From positions 1 through 32,991 of the forward strand of contig DLFD01000023.1 in assembly GCA_002482005.1 (NCBI GenBank): a stretch of DNA of 32,991 nt, in the 5' to 3' direction. The translations under genes were made by a program, and so were the position numbers. Numbering within the stretch: position 1 is the stretch's first letter; each line of letters opens with the position of its first letter. Below are positions 15,876 to 24,656 of this stretch, one piece after another. The notes under the pieces are model-generated. The model ran no database searches. It saw only the letters and a list, made by a program, of their open reading frames with translations, and was not told the origin of the DNA. This DNA is from Lachnospiraceae bacterium UBA7729. GTDB taxonomy: Bacteria; Bacillota; Clostridia; Lachnospirales; Lachnospiraceae.

Positions 15876-18404
15876 TCAATGCGATGGACCAAAGACTTCC
15901 TCTGCATATTCAACAGAAGCCATCGCATCCCTGCAGTACCTGTCCGCATGGATCGATTCTGCGTAGCTTTCCGTCATAACTGCTCCTCCGACCATGATCT
16001 TCACAGAAGGGGCCTCCTCGTGCAGCTGACGAATCGTTTCCTCCATATTGGCAACTGTTGTCGTCATAAGAGCAGACAGTCCCACCAGCTTCACGTGTTT
16101 TTCAATAGCGGTCCTGACAACTGTTTCCGGAGGAACATCCCTCCCGAGATCGATCACATCAAACCGATAACTTTCCAGAAGGACCTTGACGATATTCTTC
16201 CCGATATCATGGATGTCGCCTTTCACGGTAGCAAGGATCACCGCCCCTCTTTTTTCTCCGCTTTCTCCGGAAGAAGCCATGTTATCCTTCAGAACCTCAA
16301 ACGCACTTTTTGCTGCTTCCGCGCTCATCAGCAGCTGCGGAAGGAATACCTTCCCTGTCTCAAAGTCTTTTCCGACATCATTCAGTGCAGGGATCATACA
16401 CTCATTGATGATATCCAGCGCCGAAGCTATCTTCAGCAGACGTCCGGCGGACTTTGCCGCTTCTTCCTTCAGTCCCTTTTTCACGCACATCACCATGCGC
16501 TCCTTGTCGGGATCTGAACGTCCGCCAGCATCAGCCGCTGTTCCTTCTTTTCTGCCCGCTTTCAGCCCACTTCTGTCAGCCTCTATCAAGGTTCCCTTGT
16601 TCTGCTCAGAAGGCATGCCATGTTCTTTCAGATACCGTTCTGCATCCTCTTCCCAGACTGCTCCCTTCGGAAGCGGCGGACGGTAGCCAGAATATACCCG
16701 GATGAAATCCTCGCAGTTATCATCCTGGGCCGCAAGCACTCTGAAGCTGTAATATGCCCTCATCATCCCGTCTGCGCATGGATTGATGATAGCCGCATCC
16801 AGTCCGTTCTGAAGCGCCAGTGTGTAGAATGTCTGGTTTATGATCATTCTCTGCGGCAGTCCGAAAGAGATGTTTGAGACGCCCAGGATCGTCTTTCCTC
16901 CCAGTTCTTCATGAACACGTTTCAGCGCTTCAAGTGTCACCAGTGCTCCGGTCCTGTCCGCACTTACGGTCAGGCAAAGGCAGTCGATGATGATATCCTT
17001 CTTCGGAATACCATACTTTGCAGCTTCCTGATAGATCTTCCTGGCCACTCTGATCCTGCCGTCTGCAGTCACCGGGATGCCGTCATCATCCAGTGCCAGC
17101 CCGACAACCACACCGCCGTATTTCTTTACGAGCGGAAATACTGCATCCATGCTTTCCTGCTTGCCGGAAACCGAATTGACCATAGGCTTGCCGTTATACA
17201 GACGCATGGCCGCTTCCATAGCCCCGAAGTCCGAAGTATCGATCTCAAGCGGCAGTTCCGTGATGCTCTGAAGTTCACTGATCGTCTCACAGAGAGCCGC
17301 CTTCTCATCCGTACCCGGAACGCCGACATTGACATCCAGGATATGAGCTCCCTTATTCTGCTGCTCAAGCGCCATGTCCAGAATATAACCGTAATCCTTG
17401 TCCCGGAGAGCCTGCGCCATCTTCTTCTTTCCTGTAGGATTGATCCTCTCTCCTACGATTACGGACTGCCCTCCGATCGTCTGCGCAGCTGCGTAGGATG
17501 TGACGATCGTCTCAGTTTTCTCTGTGATGGCAGGAGCCCTTCTCCCCTCCGTTACCTTTTTCAGAAGACGGATATGTTCGGGAGTTGTTCCACAGCATCC
17601 TCCGACGGCCGAAACACCTGCATCCAGCATATCTTTCATGGCAGATGCAAACTCCTCCGGGTCGATATCATAGACCGTGGTCCCATTCTCAGACCTCGGA
17701 AGACCTGCATTCGGTGTCACGATCACCGGGACAGATGCATACTTTACAAGTTCCCTTGCGGTTTTTAGCATCTGAACGGGTCCGAGGGAACAGTTCGTAC
17801 CAAGTGCATCAACCCTGAGTCCCTCCAGCATTGCCACCATAGCCTTCGGGGTTCCTCCTGTCAGCATCTTTCCTGATTCATCGAAGACAGACGTCGCAAA
17901 TACCGGAAGATCCGAGTTCTCCTTTGCTGCAAGCACTGCTGCCTTCAGTTCATACATGTCGCTCATCGTCTCGATCAGGATCGCTTCAGCCCCTGACTTT
18001 ACACCCAGTCTGACGATCTCGGCATAGATGGAGACTGCCTCCTCGAAGTCCAGATCCCCCATTGGCTTCAGAAGACGGCCGGTAGGGCCGAGATCAAGGG
18101 CGATCGCTCCGTGACCAGACTCTTCCACAGCTTTTTTCGCACACCGGAAGGCTCCGTCCACGATCTCCTCAAGCTTCCATGGATTGCCATCATACTTCAG
18201 CCTGTTCGCTCCGAATGTATTGGTACCGATGATATCCGCTCCGGCATTCAGGTACTCCCTGTGGATCTGTGTCACTGCATCAGGATGAGTCAGGTTCCAT
18301 GTCTCAGGCAGCTCCCCCATCCCGATACCCGCTCTCTGAAGCATCGTTCCCATCGCACCATCGAAAAGAACGATACGTTTTTTCATTTCCTCGAGAATAT
18401 TCAT
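15876..18404 (-). CDS. metH: Cobalamin-dependent methionine synthase, lacking the activation domain
   Basis: MetH transfers a methyl group from methyl-THF through cobalamin to homocysteine. Domains in the 842-residue protein: homocysteine-binding barrel (about 1-295; zinc cysteines in GTNCSLGP and GGCCGTTPEH), pterin-binding barrel (about 310-575; VIVGERINPTGKKK, ILDVNVG), a polar linker rich in Gly, Lys and Asp (about 595-640), then the helical cap and B12 domain (about 640-842) with the cobalt-ligand motif GDIHDIG. The protein ends after the B12 domain; the SAM-dependent reactivation domain is a separate gene, 13 bases upstream. The ATG at 18404 has GGAG upstream and is preferred over GTG at 18416. 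Confidence 0.95.
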   Translation of the reverse strand: MNILEEMKKRIVLFDGAMGTMLQRAGIGMGELPETWNLTHPDAVTQIHREYLNAGADIIGTNTFGANRLKYDGNPWKLEEIVDGAFRCAKKAVEESGHGAIALDLGPTGRLLKPMGDLDFEEAVSIYAEIVRLGVKSGAEAILIETMSDMYELKAAVLAAKENSDLPVFATSVFDESGKMLTGGTPKAMVAMLEGLRVDALGTNCSLGPVQMLKTARELVKYASVPVIVTPNAGLPRSENGTTVYDIDPEEFASAMKDMLDAGVSAVGGCCGTTPEHIRLLKKVTEGRRAPAITEKTETIVTSYAAAQTIGGQSVIVGERINPTGKKKMAQALRDKDYGYILDMALEQQNKGAHILDVNVGVPGTDEKAALCETISELQSITELPLEIDTSDFGAMEAAMRLYNGKPMVNSVSGKQESMDAVFPLVKKYGGVVVGLALDDDGIPVTADGRIRVARKIYQEAAKYGIPKKDIIIDCLCLTVSADRTGALVTLEALKRVHEELGGKTILGVSNISFGLPQRMIINQTFYTLALQNGLDAAIINPCADGMMRAYYSFRVLAAQDDNCEDFIRVYSGYRPPLPKGAVWEEDAERYLKEHGMPSEQNKGTLIEADRSGLKAGRKEGTAADAGGRSDPDKERMVMCVKKGLKEEAAKSAGRLLKIASALDIINECMIPALNDVGKDFETGKVFLPQLLMSAEAAKSAFEVLKDNMASSGESGEKRGAVILATVKGDIHDIGKNIVKVLLESYRFDVIDLGRDVPPETVVRTAIEKHVKLVGLSALMTTTVANMEETIRQLHEEAPSVKIMVGGAVMTESYAESIHADRYCRDAMASVEYAEEVFGPSH

Positions 18405-18417
18405 ACCTCGCTCCACC

Positions 18418-19143
18418 TTATAACCTGTTCCTGCGGTACAGACAATCCGCCTTTCTGCAGACTTCGCATCCCTCCCTCACACAGGAGAGGTCTTCTTTTC
18501 CGGCTCCGATCACAGCCGTAACCGATTTGCTCGGCAGCATCAGAAGAGATTCCGTGAGAACGATTCCAACCCGCTTCTCCACCTGAAGTGCCCGGAAGAT
18601 ATCCCGCTGGTCTTCAAGCGGAAAGTCACCATATCCCGGAGAAAAACGAGGACGCAGGTACAGTCCTTCTTTCAGCGCCGCCTTGAGCCGGTCATTGATC
18701 TGATCGCACCAGCTTTCTATAAAAGCCGCAGAGGCGGCCTGCATGACGACCCCTCTGCTTGGTTCTGTCAGGCCGTATCTCCTCAGCAGCATATCAACTC
18801 CGGATCCTATCGTTGCAGCAAAGACGATGACCTCACTGCACCCCCGCAGGTTCTTTTCCAGACTCCGGCTATGGGTCTGAAAACAGCCAAGATCAACCGT
18901 ATGCCTTTCATCCCCGGTCACATTCAGCGGATAAGCCTGGTGGAATTCTCTGGGACGGATCACTTTTTCCAGTTCCCCTACGACACTATCGACAAGACTG
19001 CTGGTCTGCGGATCAGGCTTCCCGTCCCTGATCCCGAGATAGCGGAAGATCTCTCTTCTGCTAACCTTCAGCGGAGCATGAACCGGATCATAAGTCAGTA
19101 TACTTTCCGCTTTCACTTCTTGTATCCCCCTGAAGTACTGCAT
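18418..19143 (-). CDS. Stand-alone methionine synthase activation-domain protein
   Basis: The 241-residue product carries the MetH reactivation-domain motifs RPRFSPGYGDFPLEDQ and LTESLLMLPSKSVTAVIG, which bind S-adenosylmethionine for reductive remethylation of inactive cob(II)alamin. It supplies the domain missing from the downstream metH. A C-terminal cysteine cluster (Cys221, 226, 229, 234; C-x4-C-x2-C-x4-C) could hold a metal or Fe-S centre; that is inference. The ATG at 19143 has AGGTGA upstream but overlaps hisA by 31 bases. A GTG at 19116, overlapping the hisA stop as GTGA and preceded by AGGGGG, is a fair alternative start. Confidence 0.9.
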   Translation of the reverse strand: MQYFRGIQEVKAESILTYDPVHAPLKVSRREIFRYLGIRDGKPDPQTSSLVDSVVGELEKVIRPREFHQAYPLNVTGDERHTVDLGCFQTHSRSLEKNLRGCSEVIVFAATIGSGVDMLLRRYGLTEPSRGVVMQAASAAFIESWCDQINDRLKAALKEGLYLRPRFSPGYGDFPLEDQRDIFRALQVEKRVGIVLTESLLMLPSKSVTAVIGAGKEDLSCVREGCEVCRKADCLYRRNRL

Positions 19144-19922
19144 CTGTCGATCACCTCTCTGTATGGCATGCTGCCCCCGAAGAGGTCAAGACCGCTTCCG
19201 ATCGTAACATCAACAAGACCTTTCCCGTGGTGACGAACATCCTCGAGGTCACTGAAACTTCCGATTCCGCCTGCATAAGTGACTGGCACATGGTTTGCGC
19301 CGCGGCCGCATACTTTTGCAAGAAGATCCACAAGTTCAAGCTGCGGCCCCCTCTGCTTTCCCTCTGCATCCACGCCATGCACCAGGAACTCGTCACAGGA
19401 CCCAGAAAGCATTATGAGGATGCTGAGGGAAAGCCTGACATCGGTAAATTTCTGCCAGCGATCGGTCACGATATAGAATCCATCTTCCTTCGCTCTGCAG
19501 GAAAGATCCAGGATCAGGTGTTCCCTTCCGACTGCGCGGACCATCTCATCAAGATGATCCCTGTCGAATCGTCCTTCGGAAAAGACATATGAGGTAACGA
19601 TCACATGGGAAGCGCCAGCTTTCAGATACTCCTCTGCATTCCACGGATTGACCCCGCCGCCCAGGCTGAAGTCGCCCGGCTCTGCATTCAGAGCCTCAAG
19701 TGCCTGCTGCCTGGTTGCTTCGAAATAAGGAGACGATGCCGGATTGAGCAGGATGATATGTCCGCCCTTCAGGTGATCCTTATGGTAAAAACGGGCAAAA
19801 TCCGCTGCAGACCGCTCTGAGACAAAGTTCTCAAGCGCAGAATCTCCCCTGTCCCTGAGAGAACCTCCGATGATCTGCTTCACCTTTCCATTATGGATAT
19901 CGATGCAAGGGCGGAATCTCAT
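19113..19922 (-). CDS. hisA: Eukaryote-type ProFAR isomerase HisA
   Basis: HisA converts ProFAR to PRFAR in histidine synthesis. The 269-residue protein resembles yeast HIS6 more than usual bacterial HisA: FRPCIDIHNGKVKQIIGG at the start, FSLGGGVN, ASHVIVTSYVF, LILDLSCR, FLVHGVDAEGKQRGPQ and VDVTIGSGLDLFGG near the end. These are the features of the eukaryotic-type subfamily found in scattered bacteria. GAGGAGG lies 6 bases before the ATG. No other histidine gene is in the window; it sits between fhs and the methionine synthase genes. Confidence 0.9.
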   Translation of the reverse strand: MRFRPCIDIHNGKVKQIIGGSLRDRGDSALENFVSERSAADFARFYHKDHLKGGHIILLNPASSPYFEATRQQALEALNAEPGDFSLGGGVNPWNAEEYLKAGASHVIVTSYVFSEGRFDRDHLDEMVRAVGREHLILDLSCRAKEDGFYIVTDRWQKFTDVRLSLSILIMLSGSCDEFLVHGVDAEGKQRGPQLELVDLLAKVCGRGANHVPVTYAGGIGSFSDLEDVRHHGKGLVDVTIGSGLDLFGGSMPYREVIDRCSTSGGYKK

Positions 19923-19933
19923 GAAGGGCCTCC

Positions 19934-21622
19934 TCAGAACAGTCCTGTGATCTTTCCATTCTCATCTACGTCAATGTTTTCCGCTGCCGGACGTGTCGGC
20001 AGTCCAGGCATCGTCATGATGTCCCCGGTAAGTGCAACGATAAAGCCGGCCCCGGCGTTCACCTTCAGATTACGTACGGTAATCTTGAATCCGGAAGGCG
20101 CACCGAGCTTTTTCGGATCATCCGTGAAGGAATACTGGGTCTTTGCCACACAGATCGGCAGATCGCCATATCCCATAGCTTCCAGCTGTTTCTCCTGTTT
20201 CTTCGCGTTTTCCGTCAGAAGGACACCGTCACCTCCGTAAATCTTACGGACGATCTGGTCCAGCTTATCTTCAATGCTTCCGTCGAGATCATAAGCATAA
20301 CCGAAGTGATTCGGCTCTTCACACAGTCTCACGACTTCTGCCGCCAGTGCTTCGGCACCTTCTCCTCCTTTTGCCCATACCTCGGACAGGACAACCTTCA
20401 CACCGAGCTTTCCGCACTCTTCCTTCACAAGTTTCCACTCTGCTTCTGTATCAGTCGGAAATGCATTGAGCGCAACAACACACGGAAGTCCGAACACGTC
20501 TCGTATATTGCTGACATGTTTCAGAAGGTTCGGAAGCCCTGCCTCCAGCGCGTCAAGATCCTCTGATGCAAGTTCGTTCTTTGGTCTGCCGCCATGCATC
20601 TTCAGAGCCCTTACGGTAGCCACCACGACAACTGCATCCGGACGTATCCCTGCTTTCCTGCACTTGATATCAAGGAACTTCTCTGCTCCAAGATCAGCTC
20701 CGAAGCCTGCCTCCGTTACGGTATAATCCGCAAGTTTCATGCCCATTCTTGTTGCTATGACAGAGTTGCATCCATGTGCGATATTGGCAAAAGGTCCGCC
20801 ATGGATGATGGCCGGTGTATGTTCAAGTGTCTGGACCAGATTCGGTTTGATCGCATCCTTGAGAAGAGCGGCCATTGCTCCCTCCGCATGAAGATCTCCC
20901 GCTGTCACAGGCTTCTGCTCAGCGATCCTGCCATAGGTATAGCCGACGATCAGTCGAGACAGCCTTTCTTTCAGATCCATAAGATCAGAGGAGAGGCAAA
21001 GGACCGCCATTACTTCAGATGCAACTGTAATATCATATCCGTCTTCTCTCGGAACGCCATTCGGTTTTCCGCCAAGACCATCCACAAGAAAGCGAAGCTG
21101 ACGGTCATTCATATCAACGCATCGTTTCCAGGTGATCTTACGTGGATCAATATTCAGAGGATTTCCATGATAGATGGAATTATCGATCATGGCAGCAAGA
21201 AGATTATTGGCGGCACCGATTGCATGAAAATCTCCCGTAAAGTGAAGGTTGATGTCTTCCATCGGAACAACCTGAGCATAGCCGCCGCCTGCTGCGCCTC
21301 CCTTAAGACCGAAAACCGGACCCAGAGATGGTTCTCTCAGGACTGCGATACTCTTCTTCCCGATCCTGGAAAGGCCGTCTGCAAGCCCGACAGATGTGGT
21401 CGTCTTACCTTCTCCTGCTGGAGTAGGTGTGATGGCGGTGACCAGGATCAGTTTTCCATCCGGCTTCGCTGCTTTGTCCTTCAGCAGTCTGTCGCTGATC
21501 TTGGCTTTATATCTTCCGTACTGTTCCAGATACTTCTCTTCGATTCCAAGTCCATCAGCAATCTCAGTAATCGGCTTCATCACAGCCGACTGTGCGATCT
21601 CAATATCAGATTTTACCGACAT
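19934..21622 (-). CDS. fhs: Formate-tetrahydrofolate ligase
   Basis: FTHFS makes 10-formyl-THF from formate, ATP and THF, an entry to the one-carbon pool. The 562-residue protein begins MSVKSDIEIAQSAVMKPI, has the P-loop TPTPAGEGKTTTSVGL (about 59-74), EPSLGPVFGLKGGAAGGG, and ends in AENIDVDENGKITGLF, as expected at full length. The ATG at 21622 is preceded by AGGAGG; an open frame from a TTG at 21718 runs through a 9-bp repeat and is not favoured. It is 11 bases before hisA. Confidence 0.97.
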   Translation of the reverse strand: MSVKSDIEIAQSAVMKPITEIADGLGIEEKYLEQYGRYKAKISDRLLKDKAAKPDGKLILVTAITPTPAGEGKTTTSVGLADGLSRIGKKSIAVLREPSLGPVFGLKGGAAGGGYAQVVPMEDINLHFTGDFHAIGAANNLLAAMIDNSIYHGNPLNIDPRKITWKRCVDMNDRQLRFLVDGLGGKPNGVPREDGYDITVASEVMAVLCLSSDLMDLKERLSRLIVGYTYGRIAEQKPVTAGDLHAEGAMAALLKDAIKPNLVQTLEHTPAIIHGGPFANIAHGCNSVIATRMGMKLADYTVTEAGFGADLGAEKFLDIKCRKAGIRPDAVVVVATVRALKMHGGRPKNELASEDLDALEAGLPNLLKHVSNIRDVFGLPCVVALNAFPTDTEAEWKLVKEECGKLGVKVVLSEVWAKGGEGAEALAAEVVRLCEEPNHFGYAYDLDGSIEDKLDQIVRKIYGGDGVLLTENAKKQEKQLEAMGYGDLPICVAKTQYSFTDDPKKLGAPSGFKITVRNLKVNAGAGFIVALTGDIMTMPGLPTRPAAENIDVDENGKITGLF

Positions 21623-21633
21623 TAGAACACCTC

Positions 21634-21669
21634 CTGTGTCTTCTGTGTCTTCTGTGTCTTCTGTGTCTG
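21634..21669. repeat. Four 9-bp tandem repeats in the fhs leader
   Basis: Plus-strand unit CTGTGTCTT occurs three times from 21634 and a fourth time with one change (CTGTGTCTG, 21661-21669). On the fhs strand the units lead directly into the AGGAGG ribosome site, which is formed partly by the last unit's edge. Confidence 0.95.
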
Positions 21670-21747
21670 TCTGCTGTATTTCGATTCCCTTCCCCCCCGG
21701 GCTGCTTAGTTTCCTCAAACATCACTGATGCCATGCGGCCTGTTCCA

Positions 21748-23694
21748 TCAGAGTGTATCCAGTTTTTCTCTCCATACCTTTACAACGGCATCAGACGGCA
21801 TCCGGAGATCTCCTCTCGGTGAAAGCGCAACGGAGCCAACCTTCGGACCGTCCGGAATACAGGAACGCTTGTACTGCTGAGCAAAGAAGCGCCAGTAGAA
21901 CGTCTTCTCCCACTTCAGAATCACCGCATCATCATATACACCTGCAAACGTTCTCCTTGCCAGTCTGTAGATCTTGAGCGGATCAAATCCAAATCTAAGA
22001 ACATAGTACAGGAAGAAATCATGCAGCTCGTAAGGTCCGACCAGATCTTCAGTGATCTGGGCGATCTTTCCGTCTTTCGGAGGAAGAAGCTCCGGGCTTA
22101 CAGGAGTATCCAGCACATCATACAGAACCTTTTTCAGGTTTTCTTTCCCGCAGAAATCTGCATAATAATGGACCAGATGCTTTACCAGAGTTTTCGGGAC
22201 CGAACTGTTTACGGCGTACATCGACATATGGTCCCCGTTATAGGTTGCCCACCCAAGCGCCAGCTCCGACATATCGCCGGTACCGATGACCATCCCGCTA
22301 TACTGGTTTGCAATGTCCATCAGAATCTGTGTCCTCTCCCTTGCCTGGCTGTTCTCATAGGTGACATCCGTCACCGCAGGATCATGTTCAATATCCCGGA
22401 AGTGGATCTGAACTGCCTCTTTGATATTGATCTCTTTCAGGGTACAGCCAAGAGTCCTTGACATCTCAACAGCATTGTTATATGTACGGTCCGTGGTGCC
22501 GAACGCAGGCATCGTCACTGCATAGATACCGCTATGGTCCATGTTCAGCATGTCGAATGCCCTGACCGTCACAAGCAGAGCAAGCGTTGAATCCAGACCG
22601 CCGGATATCCCGATCACGGCTGACTTGCAGTGGATATGTTCGATCCTCTTCTTAAGTCCGAGAGCCTGGATCGTCAGGATCTCCTCGCAGCGCTGCTCAC
22701 GGTCATGAACATCGGAAGGTACGAATGGTCGTCTTGCATATGTCCTGGTCAGCTCTGTCTCTTCTACCCTGAGGCTGAACGGAATCACACGAAATTCCCC
22801 TTCCGGCTTTGACTGGTAGGTCGTCATCCTTCTTCTCTCGGCCTGAAGCCGGTCTATATCAAGCTCGGAACACGTGATTCCTGTAGTAAAACGTCCGGAA
22901 TCCGCCAGCAGGGTCCCGTTCTCGGCGATCAGTCTCTGTCCCCCGAAGACAAGATCCTGAGAGGACTCTCCTTCTCCTGCGCTGCAGTAGACATAGCCGG
23001 AGATCAGGCGCGCAGAAGTCATCGATACAAGCTGCTTGCGATAAGCGCTTTTGCCTGTGATCTCGACGGAAGCGGAAAGATTCACGATCAGATCTGCACC
23101 TGAGAGCGCCATCCTGGTTGACGGAGGATCCGGAGTCCATACATCCTCGCAGATCTCTGCGCCTACCAGCAGTTTCCCCATGTTCATCCCGTCATCAGAG
23201 AAAGCATCCCTGGCAGCCGGAATGCACTGAAACAGCAGATCCATGCCGAATGGCACTTTCCTGCCATAGAAACTGATGTCCGTCACCTCATGACTGCCTG
23301 GCGCAAACCACCTTGCCTCATAATACTCGTTATAATTCGGGATAAACCTTTTCGGTACAAATCCCAGGATATTTCCCTTCTGAAGCGCCGCTGCGACGTT
23401 ATACAGTTTCCCGCACACCTCTATCGGAAGACCAACAAAGATCAGAGCTTCCAGGTCATCCGTCTTTTCCGCCACCTCCAGAAGCCCTCTGGCAGCTTTC
23501 CGGACCAGGGGAGACTGAAGGAACAGATCATTGCAGGTATAAGCGGTCAGAACAAGCTCCGGAAATACAATGATCTTTGCTCCTTCATCGGCAGCCTCAT
23601 GGGCCAGACGGATCACTTCGCCGGCATTGTGGTCCACATCCGCGACACGAATCTTCGGAGTTGCCGCAGCGACTTTTATAAAACCATCTTTCAT
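21748..23694 (-). CDS. nadE: Glutamine-dependent NAD+ synthetase
   Basis: The 648-residue protein joins an N-terminal nitrilase-type glutaminase domain (Glu46 in FPELVLTAY, Lys115 in FVPKRFIPN, Cys182 in GAEICEDVW) to a C-terminal synthetase domain with the PP-loop SGGLDST (364-370) and later GTGDMSELALGW. It amidates nicotinic acid adenine dinucleotide to NAD+. Length matches the two-domain form. AAGGAG precedes the ATG. A 73-base gap separates it from hslO, and about 125 bases separate it from fhs. Confidence 0.97.
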   Translation of the reverse strand: MKDGFIKVAAATPKIRVADVDHNAGEVIRLAHEAADEGAKIIVFPELVLTAYTCNDLFLQSPLVRKAARGLLEVAEKTDDLEALIFVGLPIEVCGKLYNVAAALQKGNILGFVPKRFIPNYNEYYEARWFAPGSHEVTDISFYGRKVPFGMDLLFQCIPAARDAFSDDGMNMGKLLVGAEICEDVWTPDPPSTRMALSGADLIVNLSASVEITGKSAYRKQLVSMTSARLISGYVYCSAGEGESSQDLVFGGQRLIAENGTLLADSGRFTTGITCSELDIDRLQAERRRMTTYQSKPEGEFRVIPFSLRVEETELTRTYARRPFVPSDVHDREQRCEEILTIQALGLKKRIEHIHCKSAVIGISGGLDSTLALLVTVRAFDMLNMDHSGIYAVTMPAFGTTDRTYNNAVEMSRTLGCTLKEINIKEAVQIHFRDIEHDPAVTDVTYENSQARERTQILMDIANQYSGMVIGTGDMSELALGWATYNGDHMSMYAVNSSVPKTLVKHLVHYYADFCGKENLKKVLYDVLDTPVSPELLPPKDGKIAQITEDLVGPYELHDFFLYYVLRFGFDPLKIYRLARRTFAGVYDDAVILKWEKTFYWRFFAQQYKRSCIPDGPKVGSVALSPRGDLRMPSDAVVKVWREKLDTL

Positions 23695-23767
23695 AGCTCT
23701 CTCCTTTGGTCTTCCCTCAGATATCTCTGATCCTCAGGAACACCCATTCCGCATTCTGCTGTCAAGC

Positions 23768-24643
23768 TTACTTTCTCTCTTCAGCGATCTTCATCAGTTC
23801 CTCCGGTTCAAACCGATAAGACCTGCCGCAGAAATTGCAGGCAATATCGACAGGCTTTCCATCATCGATCAGCTCCTGAAGGTCACTCATCTGAAGAGTC
23901 GACAGTACATGGCTCACACGTTCCTTGGAGCAGTCGCAGTAAAAGGATACTTCCTCCCTTTCCTCGGTCCGCATCCCAAGATCTCCCAGGATTCTTTCCA
24001 GGATCTTCTCCGGTGTGTCTCCCTGCTCGAGCATCTCCGTTACGGAAGGACTCTCCTTCAGTCTCCTTTCGAGAGCGGTGATCACTTTATCCGGCGTCTG
24101 CGGCATGATCTGGATAATGAATCCTCCTGCCTCTTTGACACTGAGATCTGTATCCACAAGGACACCAAGCCCGACAGCACTCGGAATCTGATCAGATTCT
24201 GCAAAATAATAAGTCAGGTCCTCCGCCAGCTCCCCGCTTGGCATCTCGATCGTCCCGACGTAGGGTTCCTTAAGTCCCAGGTCTCTGATAACCGTAAGTG
24301 TCCCATGTCCGACTGCCCCGGCAACATCCAGGTGTCCGTTCTGCTTAAGAGGCAGCTCTACACCAGGATGATTGACATAGCCTTTGGCATGTCCCTTGGA
24401 ATCTGCAGTGACCGTGATCCCGCCGATCGGTCCGTCGCCCTTGACCTGAATCGTAAGGACTCCTCTGTCTTCCTTCATCATGCTTCCCATCATGACTCCG
24501 CCTGTAAGCAGTCTTCCGAGGGCTGCTGTGCAGACCGGTGTCATGCTGTGTGCTTTTCTGGCATATTCTGCCATCTCCCTTGTTGATGCCGCAAAGGCGC
24601 GGATAGAATCATCCGCAGCCACTGCTCTTACCATATAATCCAT
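23768..24643 (-). CDS. hslO: Hsp33 redox-regulated chaperone
   Basis: Hsp33 is a holdase chaperone switched on by oxidation and zinc release. The 291-residue protein has the N-terminal domain (RLLTGGVMMGSMMK, VKGDGPIGGI, HPGVELPL) and the C-terminal zinc site CDC...CNFC (about 235-272) that acts as the redox switch. GGAG lies 8 bases before the ATG. It begins 13 bases after the exporter gene, so the two are probably co-transcribed. Confidence 0.96.
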   Translation of the reverse strand: MDYMVRAVAADDSIRAFAASTREMAEYARKAHSMTPVCTAALGRLLTGGVMMGSMMKEDRGVLTIQVKGDGPIGGITVTADSKGHAKGYVNHPGVELPLKQNGHLDVAGAVGHGTLTVIRDLGLKEPYVGTIEMPSGELAEDLTYYFAESDQIPSAVGLGVLVDTDLSVKEAGGFIIQIMPQTPDKVITALERRLKESPSVTEMLEQGDTPEKILERILGDLGMRTEEREEVSFYCDCSKERVSHVLSTLQMSDLQELIDDGKPVDIACNFCGRSYRFEPEELMKIAEERK

Positions 24644-24656
24644 AATCTGTTCTCCA

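Noticed and set aside
23760..23765. TTGACA on the minus strand before nadE
   Set aside because: No -10-like hexamer at a proper distance.
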